Assembly: GCA_900620265.3 (NCBI GenBank)
Contig: UYNY03000031.1
Span: 21,308-85,307 of the forward strand
Source: Nitrosopumilaceae archaeon
GTDB lineage: Archaea > Thermoproteota > Nitrososphaeria > Nitrososphaerales > Nitrosopumilaceae
DNA length: 64,000 nucleotides
Direction of reading: 5' to 3'
Shown: positions 1-7,679 of the stretch, piece after piece
How the letters are laid out: each line of letters begins with the position of its first letter
Position numbering within the stretch: the stretch's first letter is position 1
Notes under the pieces: generated by a model
Told to the model about the DNA's origin: nothing
Database searches by the model: none
What the model saw: the letters and a program-made list of their open reading frames with translations, nothing else
Translations under genes and position numbers: made by a program

Positions 1-345
1 CAGCACGGTGGTGTTCTTTACGAGCCCCAGGTTCTGCGGTATGTAGCCGATGGTGCGCAGCGTGCGCCGGAAGCGCCTGCCGCGCGCGTCGGGGACGTCG
101 TACCCGACGCGGACGGCGCCCCTCTCGGGCGCCAGCATGCCGTTCATCAGGCGGAGCAGGGTCGACTTGCCGGAGCCGGACCTGCCGACTATGGCATAGT
201 TGGAGCCGCTCTCTATCGAGGCGCTGACCCCCCGGAGCGCGTGGCCGGAGCCGTACGTGGCCCAGACGTCGTTCATCTGGATTATCCGCCGCAGCCCGAT
301 GGGGCGCGCCCCCTCATCCATGGCGGGCAGGCCTGCCGCCTCCAT
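1..345 (-). CDS. phnC: Phosphonate-type ABC transporter ATP-binding protein (C-terminus cut by window edge)
   Basis: Only the N-terminal ~115 residues are inside the window. The frame reads a typical ABC ATPase start with the Walker A P-loop GRSGSGKST at about residues 51-59, then the Q-loop region (IGYIPQNLGLV). ABC ATPases of this type power import through a membrane permease. The gene lies 13 bases downstream of the phosphonate-type binding protein on the same strand, so the substrate is probably a phosphonate, phosphite or similar oxyanion (inference). I used the ATG at 345; an in-frame ATG at 321 is an alternative. The Walker B, signature motif and permease gene lie outside the window. 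Confidence 0.85.
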   Translation of the reverse strand, partial: MEAAGLPAMDEGARPIGLRRIIQMNDVWATYGSGHALRGVSASIESGSNYAIVGRSGSGKSTLLRLMNGMLAPERGAVRVGYDVPDARGRRFRRTLRTIGYIPQNLGLVKNTTVL

Positions 346-358
346 ATGACACTGCCGC

Positions 359-1360
359 TCACGTGCCCGCCGGCGCCGACTTGTCGTACTTTGCCAGTAT
401 CCTCTGCTCGAGGCCGGCAAGCCCGTCAAGCACCGTCCCAAAGTCGCCAAAGTGCAGGTCCGTGCTGGTCGGCACCATCGCCTCGGCCCCGTACATGTCC
501 ACCAGTATCTGGTTGTGCTCGTCATAGTTGAGCTTTATCATCGCCTCGACGAGCGCCTCGCGCGCCGGGCCGCCCAGGTCGGCCGACGCCACCAGGACGT
601 GCGAGGGGACGCGGCCGATCGATGCGGCGGGGCGGATCTTTGTCTGGTCCCCAGGTTCAAGGTACTTTTGCGCGGCGATGTCAGAGCCGAACGCGGCGTC
701 CACCCTGCCCTCGATCAGCAGGTCGAGCGCCGCCTTGTAGCCGCCGGCGAACGTGTGGCTCTCAAAGTTCTCGCCGAGCGCCTTCTCGAGCGCCACGATG
801 TCGTCACCTGCAACGGTTATCGAGCCGCCTGACACGAGCGTCCCGACGGGGCGCACGAACCCCGAGGACCCCGTGATGCTGGTAAACGCGACCCTCTTGC
901 CGACGGTGTCCTCGAGCGACTGTATGCTGTTATCAGCGCTTGGCGCCCAGACCGTGGCCTGGTAGCTCGTCTTGCCGTTGACGAGCTCTGCCATCAGCAC
1001 CTCCGCGCCGGCCTGCCTGTGCGCTATCCAGGCCGGGCCCGTGTCCATCATGGCGGCATCAAGGTGGCCGAACCTGAGCGACTCGATTATAGGCTCGTAC
1101 GCGGTGGCGTACGTGACTGATACTGGAATGCCAAGCTCCGATGAGAGGAACTGCTCTAGCGCGCGCGACTTTGCCTCCGGCTCCTTGCCCTTCTCGACGG
1201 GGATCAGCCCGATGTCCAGCCTCTCGATGCCGGCGTCCGTGTTTGCCTCGGAGATCTGCATGTCCGTGCCGTCAGGATCCACCGTGGCAGATATGGCGAT
1301 CCCGCCGCCGACTAGCGCGCCCGCGATGATGATTGCCGCAACGACTGGCATCTGCCTCAT
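359..1360 (-). CDS. phnD: Phosphonate ABC transporter, substrate-binding protein (PhnD family)
   Basis: 333 residues. The N-terminus (about residues 6-27) is one hydrophobic segment, read here as a signal peptide or membrane anchor. From about residue 48 the protein matches the PhnD-type periplasmic binding fold: GLIPVEKGKEPEAKSRALEQ, then a typical RFGHLDAAMMDTGPAWIAHR stretch. It should capture a phosphorus oxyanion outside the membrane and pass it to the transporter whose ATPase is encoded just downstream. The ATG start is supported by a TATA element centred 25 bases upstream. Family assignment is good; the true ligand cannot be told from sequence. Confidence 0.85.
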   Translation of the reverse strand: MRQMPVVAAIIIAGALVGGGIAISATVDPDGTDMQISEANTDAGIERLDIGLIPVEKGKEPEAKSRALEQFLSSELGIPVSVTYATAYEPIIESLRFGHLDAAMMDTGPAWIAHRQAGAEVLMAELVNGKTSYQATVWAPSADNSIQSLEDTVGKRVAFTSITGSSGFVRPVGTLVSGGSITVAGDDIVALEKALGENFESHTFAGGYKAALDLLIEGRVDAAFGSDIAAQKYLEPGDQTKIRPAASIGRVPSHVLVASADLGGPAREALVEAMIKLNYDEHNQILVDMYGAEAMVPTSTDLHFGDFGTVLDGLAGLEQRILAKYDKSAPAGT

Positions 1361-1380
1361 GCGGGCGGCCCGCCCGTGCG

Positions 1381-1390
1381 GCTATTTAAG
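1381..1390 (-). promoter_or_regulatory. TATA box of the phnD-phnC transcription unit
   Basis: The minus strand reads CTTAAATAGC, centred about 25 bases upstream of the phnD ATG at 1360. That spacing would put the transcription start at the start codon, giving a leaderless mRNA. Confidence 0.65.
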
Positions 1391-1460
1391 AGTTATTTTC
1401 ATTCCAAAGTTTTGGAACAACTATCGGTAACGGGGCGCGGGCCCGGCAGGCACGGCGCCG

Positions 1461-1802
1461 CTACTCGGGGAGCCGCGCGTTCGGGCGCAGGCTCAGGACG
1501 GGCTCCGGCCCCTCCATCGTTATCTCGACCTTTGAGACGCGGCTCCGGTACTGCTTTACCTTCTTGCCCTCCGGCGATATTACGAACCGGCTCACCTCGA
1601 CGAGCCCCAGCTCCTCGAGTATCGAGAGCGACTTGTACGCCGTCGAGAGCGAGATTCCCGCCTCGTCTGACACCATGGTGGCGTCCTTTGGGGCGCCCGT
1701 CAGGGAGAAGAGGACGGCGCGCGTGCAGACGTTGCTGAGCGACTCGATGATCCGCTGGGTCGTGTCAAGCTCGAGGCCGGCCTCGCTGCGCGCGTCCACC
1801 AT
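1461..1802 (-). CDS. Winged-helix transcriptional regulator, second of a tandem pair
   Basis: 113 residues with one winged-helix domain at about residues 14-85. The helix-turn-helix core reads DEAGISLSTAYKSLSILEEL, followed by a wing containing KKVKQYRSRVSKVEI. It is a paralog of the gene immediately upstream: both share the order helix, recognition helix (STAYKSL / STVYKKL) and a C-terminal YRSR strand. Its ATG is one base after the stop codon of that paralog (TGAGATG), so the two are translationally coupled. It lies next to the phosphonate transporter and may regulate it, but that is inferred only from position. Confidence 0.75.
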   Translation of the reverse strand: MVDARSEAGLELDTTQRIIESLSNVCTRAVLFSLTGAPKDATMVSDEAGISLSTAYKSLSILEELGLVEVSRFVISPEGKKVKQYRSRVSKVEITMEGPEPVLSLRPNARLPE

Positions 1803-1803
1803 C

Positions 1804-2133
1804 TCACCTCGGCACCAGCTTCAGCCGCGGCGCCCCGGCCCTTATCTCGATGGTCGCGCCCCTTATGCGGCTCCTGTACATCTTTATGTTCCTGCCCTTC
1901 CTGGTGAGCAGCTCCTCCTCCACTATGAGCAGCGTCAGCGTCTCAAGGTCCCCAAGCTTTTTGTACACGGTGCTCATCGGCATCTTTAGCAGCGCGGCCA
2001 GCGACGTGGCGCTCTGCGCCCTGCGGACGGTGGAGAGAAGTATCGAGCGCGCGTCAGAGTCTGCGAGCGCCTCTATCACCTTCTGCGTTACGTCCAGGCC
2101 GCTGTGGCGTGGCAGCGTGATCCGCCGTGACAA
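1804..2133 (-). CDS. Winged-helix transcriptional regulator, first of a tandem pair
   Basis: 109 residues from the chosen TTG start at 2133. The frame is open further upstream to 2190, but a TATA element (2154-2163) centred 25 bases before 2133 argues for a leaderless TTG start. The domain resembles ArsR/TrmB-type winged helices: LLKMPMSTVYKKLGDLETL is the recognition region and GRNIKMYRSRIRGATIEI the wing. Paralogous to the coupled downstream gene, so the pair may form homo- or heterodimers (inference). Target genes are unknown. Confidence 0.7.
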   Translation of the reverse strand: MSRRITLPRHSGLDVTQKVIEALADSDARSILLSTVRRAQSATSLAALLKMPMSTVYKKLGDLETLTLLIVEEELLTRKGRNIKMYRSRIRGATIEIRAGAPRLKLVPR

Positions 2134-2153
2134 CGGGCCGCCGCCAGGTGTTT

Positions 2154-2163
2154 GGTATTTAAG
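2154..2163 (-). promoter_or_regulatory. TATA box of the tandem winged-helix regulators
   Basis: The minus strand reads CTTAAATACC, centred about 25 bases upstream of the TTG at 2133. A weaker similar element (CTTGAATACC) lies 14 bases further upstream. Confidence 0.6.
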
Positions 2164-2241
2164 TGGTTGGTATTCAAGTCGTTGTTCCAAGATGTGGGAA
2201 TCACGCGGGCGATCAATTCCGGCCGAACCATCGCGGCCGGG

Positions 2242-2970
2242 CTATGCGGCCTGGGCCCGCGCGCTGATCCTGGGCCAGACCGACCCGAAGACGAGCCCCA
2301 TGGCGGCCCAGAGCGCCGCGGCCCCCGCGACGGACGCGGCCCTAAAGCCTGCCGCGTCGGGCCCGGCCGAGGCCGGCGCGTCGGGCAGCAGCGCGAACGC
2401 GGCCGCCATGAGCGCCGCGTAACCTGCGGGCGCGAGCGCCTTTGAGGCGCCGCGCAGCCGGCCCGACGCCCTCCACAGTAGCGCCGCCCCGGCGCCCGAG
2501 ATCACCATGAGCGCGGCATACGAGGCCGTGCGCTCATCAATTGTGTCAGGATCGCCGGAGGCTGGCAGCTCGGCCGGGTACTTTATCGACGGGACCGCAA
2601 AGAGGACGGCCCACATTATCAGGGCCAGCGCCACGGATCTTGCAAGGGGGCCCCTCCCGGGCACCGAGCCGCCCCACAGCACGTAGACTATGCCAAAGAG
2701 GGCCGCCGATGACATGCCGAGCACGACGGCGGCGATGATCATGCCGGACCTCTGCCAGTCGCGGTATTCCTGGTACTCGGCGCGGAACTCGGGGGTGTCA
2801 AGGGCGTCCCCCGCGTCGATGAGGGCCCTGCTCTCAAGGAATGTCGCCTCCTCGATGTACGGGCCCGCCAGGGCCATGCTGACTGACCCCTGCACGGCGC
2901 CGGCCGCGGCCCCCGATCCAAGCACGGCCAGCACGAAGAACAGCTGGGTGCGCCCGCCGCCTAGTGGCAT
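2242..2970 (-). CDS. cbtA: Cobalt transporter subunit CbtA-like membrane protein
   Basis: 242 residues with about five hydrophobic segments (near residues 9-35, 76-100, 112-128, 152-168, 180-198 and 213-232). It follows the 71-residue CbtB-like gene and overlaps its end by ten bases, so the pair is co-translated. In bacteria CbtA and CbtB are found together and are tied to cobalt uptake for cobalamin synthesis. Thaumarchaea make cobalamin, and the window also encodes a B12-dependent mutase, which fits. Family call rests on topology, the EEATFLESRAL region and the CbtB partner. No B12 riboswitch is visible. Confidence 0.75.
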   Translation of the reverse strand: MPLGGGRTQLFFVLAVLGSGAAAGAVQGSVSMALAGPYIEEATFLESRALIDAGDALDTPEFRAEYQEYRDWQRSGMIIAAVVLGMSSAALFGIVYVLWGGSVPGRGPLARSVALALIMWAVLFAVPSIKYPAELPASGDPDTIDERTASYAALMVISGAGAALLWRASGRLRGASKALAPAGYAALMAAAFALLPDAPASAGPDAAGFRAASVAGAAALWAAMGLVFGSVWPRISARAQAA

Positions 2971-3176
2971 GGGAATCCCGCCGCGTGCCTCATGTCGTGG
3001 GCAAGCTCGTGGAATATCTGGTCTATGAACGCCTGCTCACCGTACACGGTGCTCAGGATCTGCCCCTGGTCGAACCCGACCGCGAAGAGGCCGGCTATGA
3101 AGACGGCCGCAAGGGATACTATCACGCCGATCGGTGGGGACTGCCTGTGCCTGCCCACCTGCTGTATCTCTGGCAT
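2961..3176 (-). CDS. cbtB: Cobalt transporter subunit CbtB
   Basis: 71 residues. A single membrane segment (about residues 18-37) is followed by the diagnostic C-terminal metal-binding tail HELAHDMRHAAGFPCH, the CbtB signature. It should bind Co2+ at the membrane and deliver it to CbtA. The frame is open to 3251, but I chose the ATG at 3176 because a strong TATA box (3197-3206) is centred 25 bases upstream. The short form also matches the usual 60-70 residue family length. Confidence 0.85.
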   Translation of the reverse strand: MPEIQQVGRHRQSPPIGVIVSLAAVFIAGLFAVGFDQGQILSTVYGEQAFIDQIFHELAHDMRHAAGFPCH

Positions 3177-3196
3177 GGGCGGGGGGGCCGGATGAA

Positions 3197-3206
3197 TATA
3201 TTTAAG
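3197..3206 (-). promoter_or_regulatory. TATA box of cbtBA
   Basis: The minus strand reads CTTAAATATA, 25 bases upstream of the cbtB ATG at 3176. It fixes the cbtB start. Confidence 0.65.
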
Positions 3207-3271
3207 CTCTTGTATGGGGGTTCTGATCGCAGCCGGCAAGGCTTTTACCACGCCCGCGCCGGGGGCGTGGC

Positions 3272-3943
3272 ATGGGGGACGTCCGCCTGCTTGCCATACC
3301 TGCCGCGATCGGCCTCGCTGCCGGCCTGCTGGTAGCGGCCGCCGGCCCGCAGGAGACGGCCGGGGCGGGGGGCCCGGCCAGGATATCGGCGGCCCAGCTG
3401 GAGGCGGGGGGCTCGCCCGTCCTCGGGGATCCGGGGGCGCCCGTCACGATCGTCGAGTGGGGCGACTACCAGTGCACGTTCTGCTTCAAGTTCCACCAGA
3501 GCACACTCGAGTCGCTCGAGGGGTACGTCGAGTCGGGGGAGGTCCGGATGGTCTTCAAGGACTTTGTCCTCAACGGGCCTGACTCGGGGCTGGCCGCCGA
3601 GGCGTCCCACTGCGCCGCCGAGCAGGGCCTGTACTGGGAGTACCACGACGCGCTGTACGAGAACTGGGGCGGCGAGCGGACCGGCTGGATAACGCCCGGG
3701 TCGCTCGAGGTGCTGGCAGAGGGGGCCGGCCTCGAGGCGGGGCCGTTTGCAGAGTGCCTCGAATCCGGCAGGCACGCCGAGAAGGTGGCCGGCCTCTACG
3801 AGGAGGGCAGGTCGCTGGGGGTCGACGGGACGCCCTCGTTCCTCATATACGGGGATGAAAAGGCCGTCCGCATAACTGGCAACCAGCCGCTCGGGGCGTT
3901 CGAGGCGGCGCTCGCCGACCTCGGGGTGGGCGCCGGTGGGTAG
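3272..3943 (+). CDS. Exported DsbA-like thioredoxin-fold oxidoreductase
   Basis: 223 residues. Residues 1-30 form a signal or anchor segment (LLAIPAAIGLAAGLLVAAAG). The thioredoxin-fold core starts near residue 55 with APVTIVEWGDYQCTFCFKFH, containing the CxxC redox centre (C-T-F-C). The cis-proline loop is GVDGTPSFLIYG near the C-terminus. Such proteins oxidise or isomerise disulfides of exported proteins. That is relevant here because the large surface protein at 36-42 kb contains many paired cysteines (inference). A TTTTA element is centred 25 bases upstream of the ATG. The aRF1 gene follows after 21 bases without an obvious promoter, so the two may be co-transcribed. Confidence 0.85.
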   Translation: MGDVRLLAIPAAIGLAAGLLVAAAGPQETAGAGGPARISAAQLEAGGSPVLGDPGAPVTIVEWGDYQCTFCFKFHQSTLESLEGYVESGEVRMVFKDFVLNGPDSGLAAEASHCAAEQGLYWEYHDALYENWGGERTGWITPGSLEVLAEGAGLEAGPFAECLESGRHAEKVAGLYEEGRSLGVDGTPSFLIYGDEKAVRITGNQPLGAFEAALADLGVGAGG

Positions 3944-3964
3944 GGGGGGCGCGGCGGATCCGGC

Positions 3965-5245
3965 ATGAGGCGCATCAACGTCGAAAAGCACGACTCTGTA
4001 AAGATCTACAAGATCCGGCGCACCATCGAGGAGCTCTCCAAAAAGTCCGGCAGGGGGACGGAGCTCATCACGGTCTACATACCAAAGGGCAGGCAGCTGC
4101 ACGAGGTGATAGGGGCGCTGCAGCAGGAGCGCGGCACGGCGGCCAACATAAAGTCGGACACGACGAGGACGCACGTCGTGGACTCGCTCGGCAAGGTCAT
4201 ACAGCGCCTCCGCCTCTACAAAAAGACCCCCGAGAGGGGGCTCGTCGTCTTCTGCGGGGCGCTGCCGCCGGAGGGTGGCGGCCCGCTCGGCAGCGAGGTG
4301 GTCAGGGCGTGGGAGATAGACCCGCCGAGGGACCTCAAGCAGTACCTGTACAGGTGCGACGACCACTTCCACGTCGACATACTAAAGGGGATGCTCCGCG
4401 ACGAGAACCTGGTCGGGTTCCTGGCGATCGACTCCAAGGACGCCGGGTGGGGCCTGATGCACGGGGACCGCATCGAGGTGCTCGACCACACCGGGTCGGG
4501 GGTGGCCGGCAAGCACAGGCAGGGCGGGCAGTCGGCAAAGCGGTTCCAAAAGCTGCGCGAGATGGAGCTGACGTACTTTTTCAACAGGGTCGCCCAGACG
4601 ACGAGGCAGTACTTTATCGACATCTACCAGGTAAAGGGGCTGATAATATCGGGGCCCGGCCCCACAAAGGAGGAGTTCGTCAACGGCAGGTACCTCGAGT
4701 ACAGGCTGCAGGAGGCCGTCCTTGCAACGCTTGACACGTCGTACGCCGGCGCCGAGGGGATCAGGGAGGCGTTCGCAAAGGCCGGCGACATACTCTCCGA
4801 CTTTAGGATGGTCGAGGAGAAGAGGCTCGTCGAGTCGCTCTTCCGGGAGATAAACTCGCACTCGGGGCTCGGCTCGTACGGGCTCGAGGAGGTCATCGGG
4901 CACATCGAGGGGAACGTCGCGGGGACCGTCCTCGTTGCCGACGACACGGGGCTGCGGATGGTCACCGGGACGTGCGGCAGGTGCGGCCAGGTGCGCCGCA
5001 GGGCCGTCGACGTCCGGGAGGCCATCCCGCTGGCAACGGAGTTCTCGTCGGGGCCGTGCCCCGGCTGCGGGGCGGGCGGGGTCGAGGCGTCAGGCCAGGA
5101 CATCGTGGACTATCTTGAGACTGCCGCCTCGAGGACGGGCGCGGAGCTGCAGGTGATATCGGGCAAGTCAGAGTCGGGGGCGATGCTTGCCAGCCTCGGG
5201 GGGGCCGGGGCCATCCTGCGGTACAACCCGGAGCACTCTAGATAG
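3965..5245 (+). CDS. prf1: Peptide chain release factor aRF1
   Basis: 426 residues, full length for archaeal/eukaryotic-type class I release factors. The stop-codon recognition domain carries NIKS at residues 61-64 and YRCDDHF at 129-135. The peptidyl-hydrolysis motif GGQ is at 187-189 within GKHRQGGQS. The C-terminal domain keeps a CxxC pair set (CGRCGQ, CPGCG) that may bind zinc. It terminates translation at all three stop codons. The intact NIKS and YxCxxxF motifs make a specific loss of TAG recognition unlikely, which bears on the in-frame TAG genes in this window. Confidence 0.97.
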   Translation: MRRINVEKHDSVKIYKIRRTIEELSKKSGRGTELITVYIPKGRQLHEVIGALQQERGTAANIKSDTTRTHVVDSLGKVIQRLRLYKKTPERGLVVFCGALPPEGGGPLGSEVVRAWEIDPPRDLKQYLYRCDDHFHVDILKGMLRDENLVGFLAIDSKDAGWGLMHGDRIEVLDHTGSGVAGKHRQGGQSAKRFQKLREMELTYFFNRVAQTTRQYFIDIYQVKGLIISGPGPTKEEFVNGRYLEYRLQEAVLATLDTSYAGAEGIREAFAKAGDILSDFRMVEEKRLVESLFREINSHSGLGSYGLEEVIGHIEGNVAGTVLVADDTGLRMVTGTCGRCGQVRRRAVDVREAIPLATEFSSGPCPGCGAGGVEASGQDIVDYLETAASRTGAELQVISGKSESGAMLASLGGAGAILRYNPEHSR

Positions 5246-5296
5246 GCGCGGCTGCCATCGAATGGTTTTTTAGGGAACCGGGGGGCCGGGGCGCGC

Positions 5297-5890
5297 ATGG
5301 GGCGCAAGGAGAGGCGGGAGCGCGAGCAAAAGCGCGAGAGCCACGCCATGAAGCACAGGACCGAGCAGCGGAAGCAGAGGATGATAGCAGTCGGGGTGCT
5401 GGCAGGTATCGCGGCCATCGTGGGGTATGCGGCGATCACGTTCGCCGAGACCGGCGGCAACGCTGCCAGCGGGGGCCCCGAGGGGGCCGGCGTCCTCGGG
5501 AGCGACCACACGCACACGGCCATACTGGTAAAGCTGCACGGGGACAGGTTCGACTTTTCAAGCCCTGCCTACCAGATAAAGTCAAGCTGGATACACTTTG
5601 AGGGCAGCGACGGATCCACCATACACAAGCACGCCACCGGCGTCACGCTCGGGTACCTCTTTGAGAGCCTCGCCATATCGCTTGACGAGAACTGCTTTGT
5701 CTTTGCGGACGGGAGGCAGTTCTGCACCAACGACGAGTTCACGCTCCAGTACTTTGTCAACGGCGAGCAGGTCGACGACATACGGGACTACGAGCCGGGG
5801 GAGAGCGACAGGGTGCTTGTCACGTACGGGAAGGGCGAGCAGGTCCAGGGGGAGCTGCTGGAGCTTGAGAGCCAGCCGCTGATAAGGTAG
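5297..5890 (+). CDS. Membrane-anchored extracytoplasmic protein with His-rich core
   Basis: 197 residues. A very basic N-terminal tail (residues 1-28, almost all K/R/E/Q) precedes one membrane span (about 30-50), giving an N-in, C-out topology. The outer domain has histidines that could bind metal: SDHTHTAILVKLHGDRFDF, then SWIHFEG and IHKHATGVTLG. Two cysteines (NCFVFADGRQFC) could form a disulfide. I recognise this as a conserved domain seen in thaumarchaea and some bacteria, but know no proven function. An AT-rich element (TTTTTTAGG) lies about 25 bases upstream. ilvD begins two bases after its stop. Confidence 0.75.
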   Translation: MGRKERREREQKRESHAMKHRTEQRKQRMIAVGVLAGIAAIVGYAAITFAETGGNAASGGPEGAGVLGSDHTHTAILVKLHGDRFDFSSPAYQIKSSWIHFEGSDGSTIHKHATGVTLGYLFESLAISLDENCFVFADGRQFCTNDEFTLQYFVNGEQVDDIRDYEPGESDRVLVTYGKGEQVQGELLELESQPLIR

Positions 5891-5892
5891 GG

Positions 5893-7575
5893 ATGGCGGC
5901 CACGGCGTCCCCCGGGATATCAAGCAGGAACGTCGTGGAGGGGGCGGCGCGCGCGCCCCACAGGGCCATGTACAAGGCGATGGGGCTCGGGGACGAGGAC
6001 CTTGCGAGGGGGTTCGTGGGGGTCTGCCACACGGGCAACGAGGCGACCCCGTGCAACATACACCTGCCGCGCCTGGCAGCCGCCGCAAAGGAGGGGGCCG
6101 CCGCCGGCGGGGCCACCCCGAGGGAGTTCTCGACGATCGCAGTCAGCGACGGGATAGCGATGGGGCACGAGGGGATGAAGGCGTCCCTGGTATCGCGCGA
6201 GGTGATAGCAGACTCGATAGAGCTGATGGTGCGGGCCCACCAGTACGACGCGCTCGTCGGGATCGCCGGATGCGACAAGAGCCTGCCGGGCACCATGATG
6301 GCGATGGCCAGGCTCGACGTCCCGTCGGTGTTCGTCTACGGGGGGACCATAATGCCGGGCCAGCTTGACGGGCGCGAGCTGACGGTGGTCGACGTCTACG
6401 AGGCCGTCGGGGCCTGCGAGGCCGGCCGCATCGGAGCCGACGAGCTAAAGAGGATAGAGGACTCGGCGTGCCCCGGCGCGGGATCCTGCGGCGGCATGTT
6501 CACGGCCAACACGATGGCATCCGTCGCAGAGGCGCTCGGGCTTGCGCTGCCGGGCAGCTCGGGGCCGCCGGCCGAGGACGGGAGGAGGGACGAGGTCGCC
6601 AGGAGGTCCGGCGAGGCGTGCGCCCGGATGCTGGAGGCCGGCATCAGGCCGCGCCAGCTGCTCACGCCCGGGGCGTTTGAGAACGCGATAACGGTGCTCA
6701 ACGCCGTCGGCGGATCCACCAACGGCATACTGCACCTGCTTGCAATAGCGCACGAGGCCGGCGTCCCCCTCGGGTACGACGACTTTGAGAGGATCCGAAA
6801 GAGGACGCCGCACATCGCCGACATGATGCCCGGCGGGGCCCACCCGATGAGCACCCTTGACGCGGCCGGCGGCATACCGCTGGTGATGAGGCGGCTGCTT
6901 GACGCGGGGCTGCTTGACGGAGAGTGCCTGACGGTCACCGGCAGGACCGTGGCCGAGAACCTGGAGGGTGTGGATGCCGGCGCGTCGGCGCCGGTGGTGA
7001 GGGAGGCGGCCGACCCCATACGCGCCGAGGGGACGGCCCGGATACTGCGCGGCAGCCTGGCGCCCGACGGGGCCGTCATCAAGACGGCCGGGCTCGCGGT
7101 GCCGCGGTTCAGGGGGCCGGCGCGGGTCTTTGACAGGGAGGAGCCGGCGTTCGAGGAGGCCTCGCGCGGTGGCATCCGTGAGGGGGACGTGGTCGTGATA
7201 CGGTACGAGGGACCCAAGGGGGGGCCCGGCATGCGCGAGATGCTTGCCACCACGGCGGCCCTCGTGGGGCAGGGGCTCGGCAGCCGCGTGGCGATGGTGA
7301 CGGACGGGCGGTTCTCGGGGGGCACGCGCGGCCTGATGATAGGGCATGTCGCGCCCGAGGCGTTCGCGGGCGGGCCGCTTGCGGCCGTGCGGGACGGCGA
7401 CACCGTATCGATAGACATCGAGGCGGGCACCATCGATCTCGAGGTGCCGGCCGCCGAGGTCGCGGAGCGCCTTGCGGGGTGGAAGAGGCCCGCGCCCAAC
7501 TATACGGCCGGCGCGCTGGCAAAGTACGCGGCGCTGGTAGGATCGGCGGCGGGCGGCGCCGTCACGGGGCCCTGA
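5893..7575 (+). CDS. ilvD: Dihydroxy-acid dehydratase
   Basis: 560 residues, the usual length. It dehydrates 2,3-dihydroxy-isovalerate and 2,3-dihydroxy-3-methylvalerate to the 2-oxo acids in valine and isoleucine synthesis, using an iron-sulfur cluster. Visible IlvD/Edd signatures are the cluster cysteines in GIAGCDKSLPGTMMAMARL and CPGAGSCGGMFTANTMASV, plus the C-terminal DGRFSGGTRGLMIGHVAPEA. The ATG is two bases after the preceding stop, indicating one transcript. A 26-residue membrane microprotein follows after one base. Confidence 0.97.
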   Translation: MAATASPGISSRNVVEGAARAPHRAMYKAMGLGDEDLARGFVGVCHTGNEATPCNIHLPRLAAAAKEGAAAGGATPREFSTIAVSDGIAMGHEGMKASLVSREVIADSIELMVRAHQYDALVGIAGCDKSLPGTMMAMARLDVPSVFVYGGTIMPGQLDGRELTVVDVYEAVGACEAGRIGADELKRIEDSACPGAGSCGGMFTANTMASVAEALGLALPGSSGPPAEDGRRDEVARRSGEACARMLEAGIRPRQLLTPGAFENAITVLNAVGGSTNGILHLLAIAHEAGVPLGYDDFERIRKRTPHIADMMPGGAHPMSTLDAAGGIPLVMRRLLDAGLLDGECLTVTGRTVAENLEGVDAGASAPVVREAADPIRAEGTARILRGSLAPDGAVIKTAGLAVPRFRGPARVFDREEPAFEEASRGGIREGDVVVIRYEGPKGGPGMREMLATTAALVGQGLGSRVAMVTDGRFSGGTRGLMIGHVAPEAFAGGPLAAVRDGDTVSIDIEAGTIDLEVPAAEVAERLAGWKRPAPNYTAGALAKYAALVGSAAGGAVTGP

Positions 7576-7576
7576 G

Positions 7577-7657
7577 ATGGACATCACGTCGTGGAAGCTG
7601 CCGGCGGCGATCATCGTGGCGCTCTGCTGCATACTGGCCCTGATGTCGTGGAGGTGA
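7577..7657 (+). CDS. Predicted 26-residue membrane microprotein coupled to ilvD
   Basis: The ATG lies one base after the ilvD stop (TGAGATG), a spacing typical of coupled genes here. The 26 codons encode a short polar start (MDITSWK) and then one hydrophobic helix (LPAAIIVALCCILALMSW) ending in arginine. Third positions follow the local GC-rich usage. No homolog is known to me. The unbroken hydrophobic pattern and coupling are the only support, so a chance ORF remains possible. Confidence 0.45.
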   Translation: MDITSWKLPAAIIVALCCILALMSWR

Positions 7658-7679
7658 CCCCGCGGCCATGACCCCGGTG

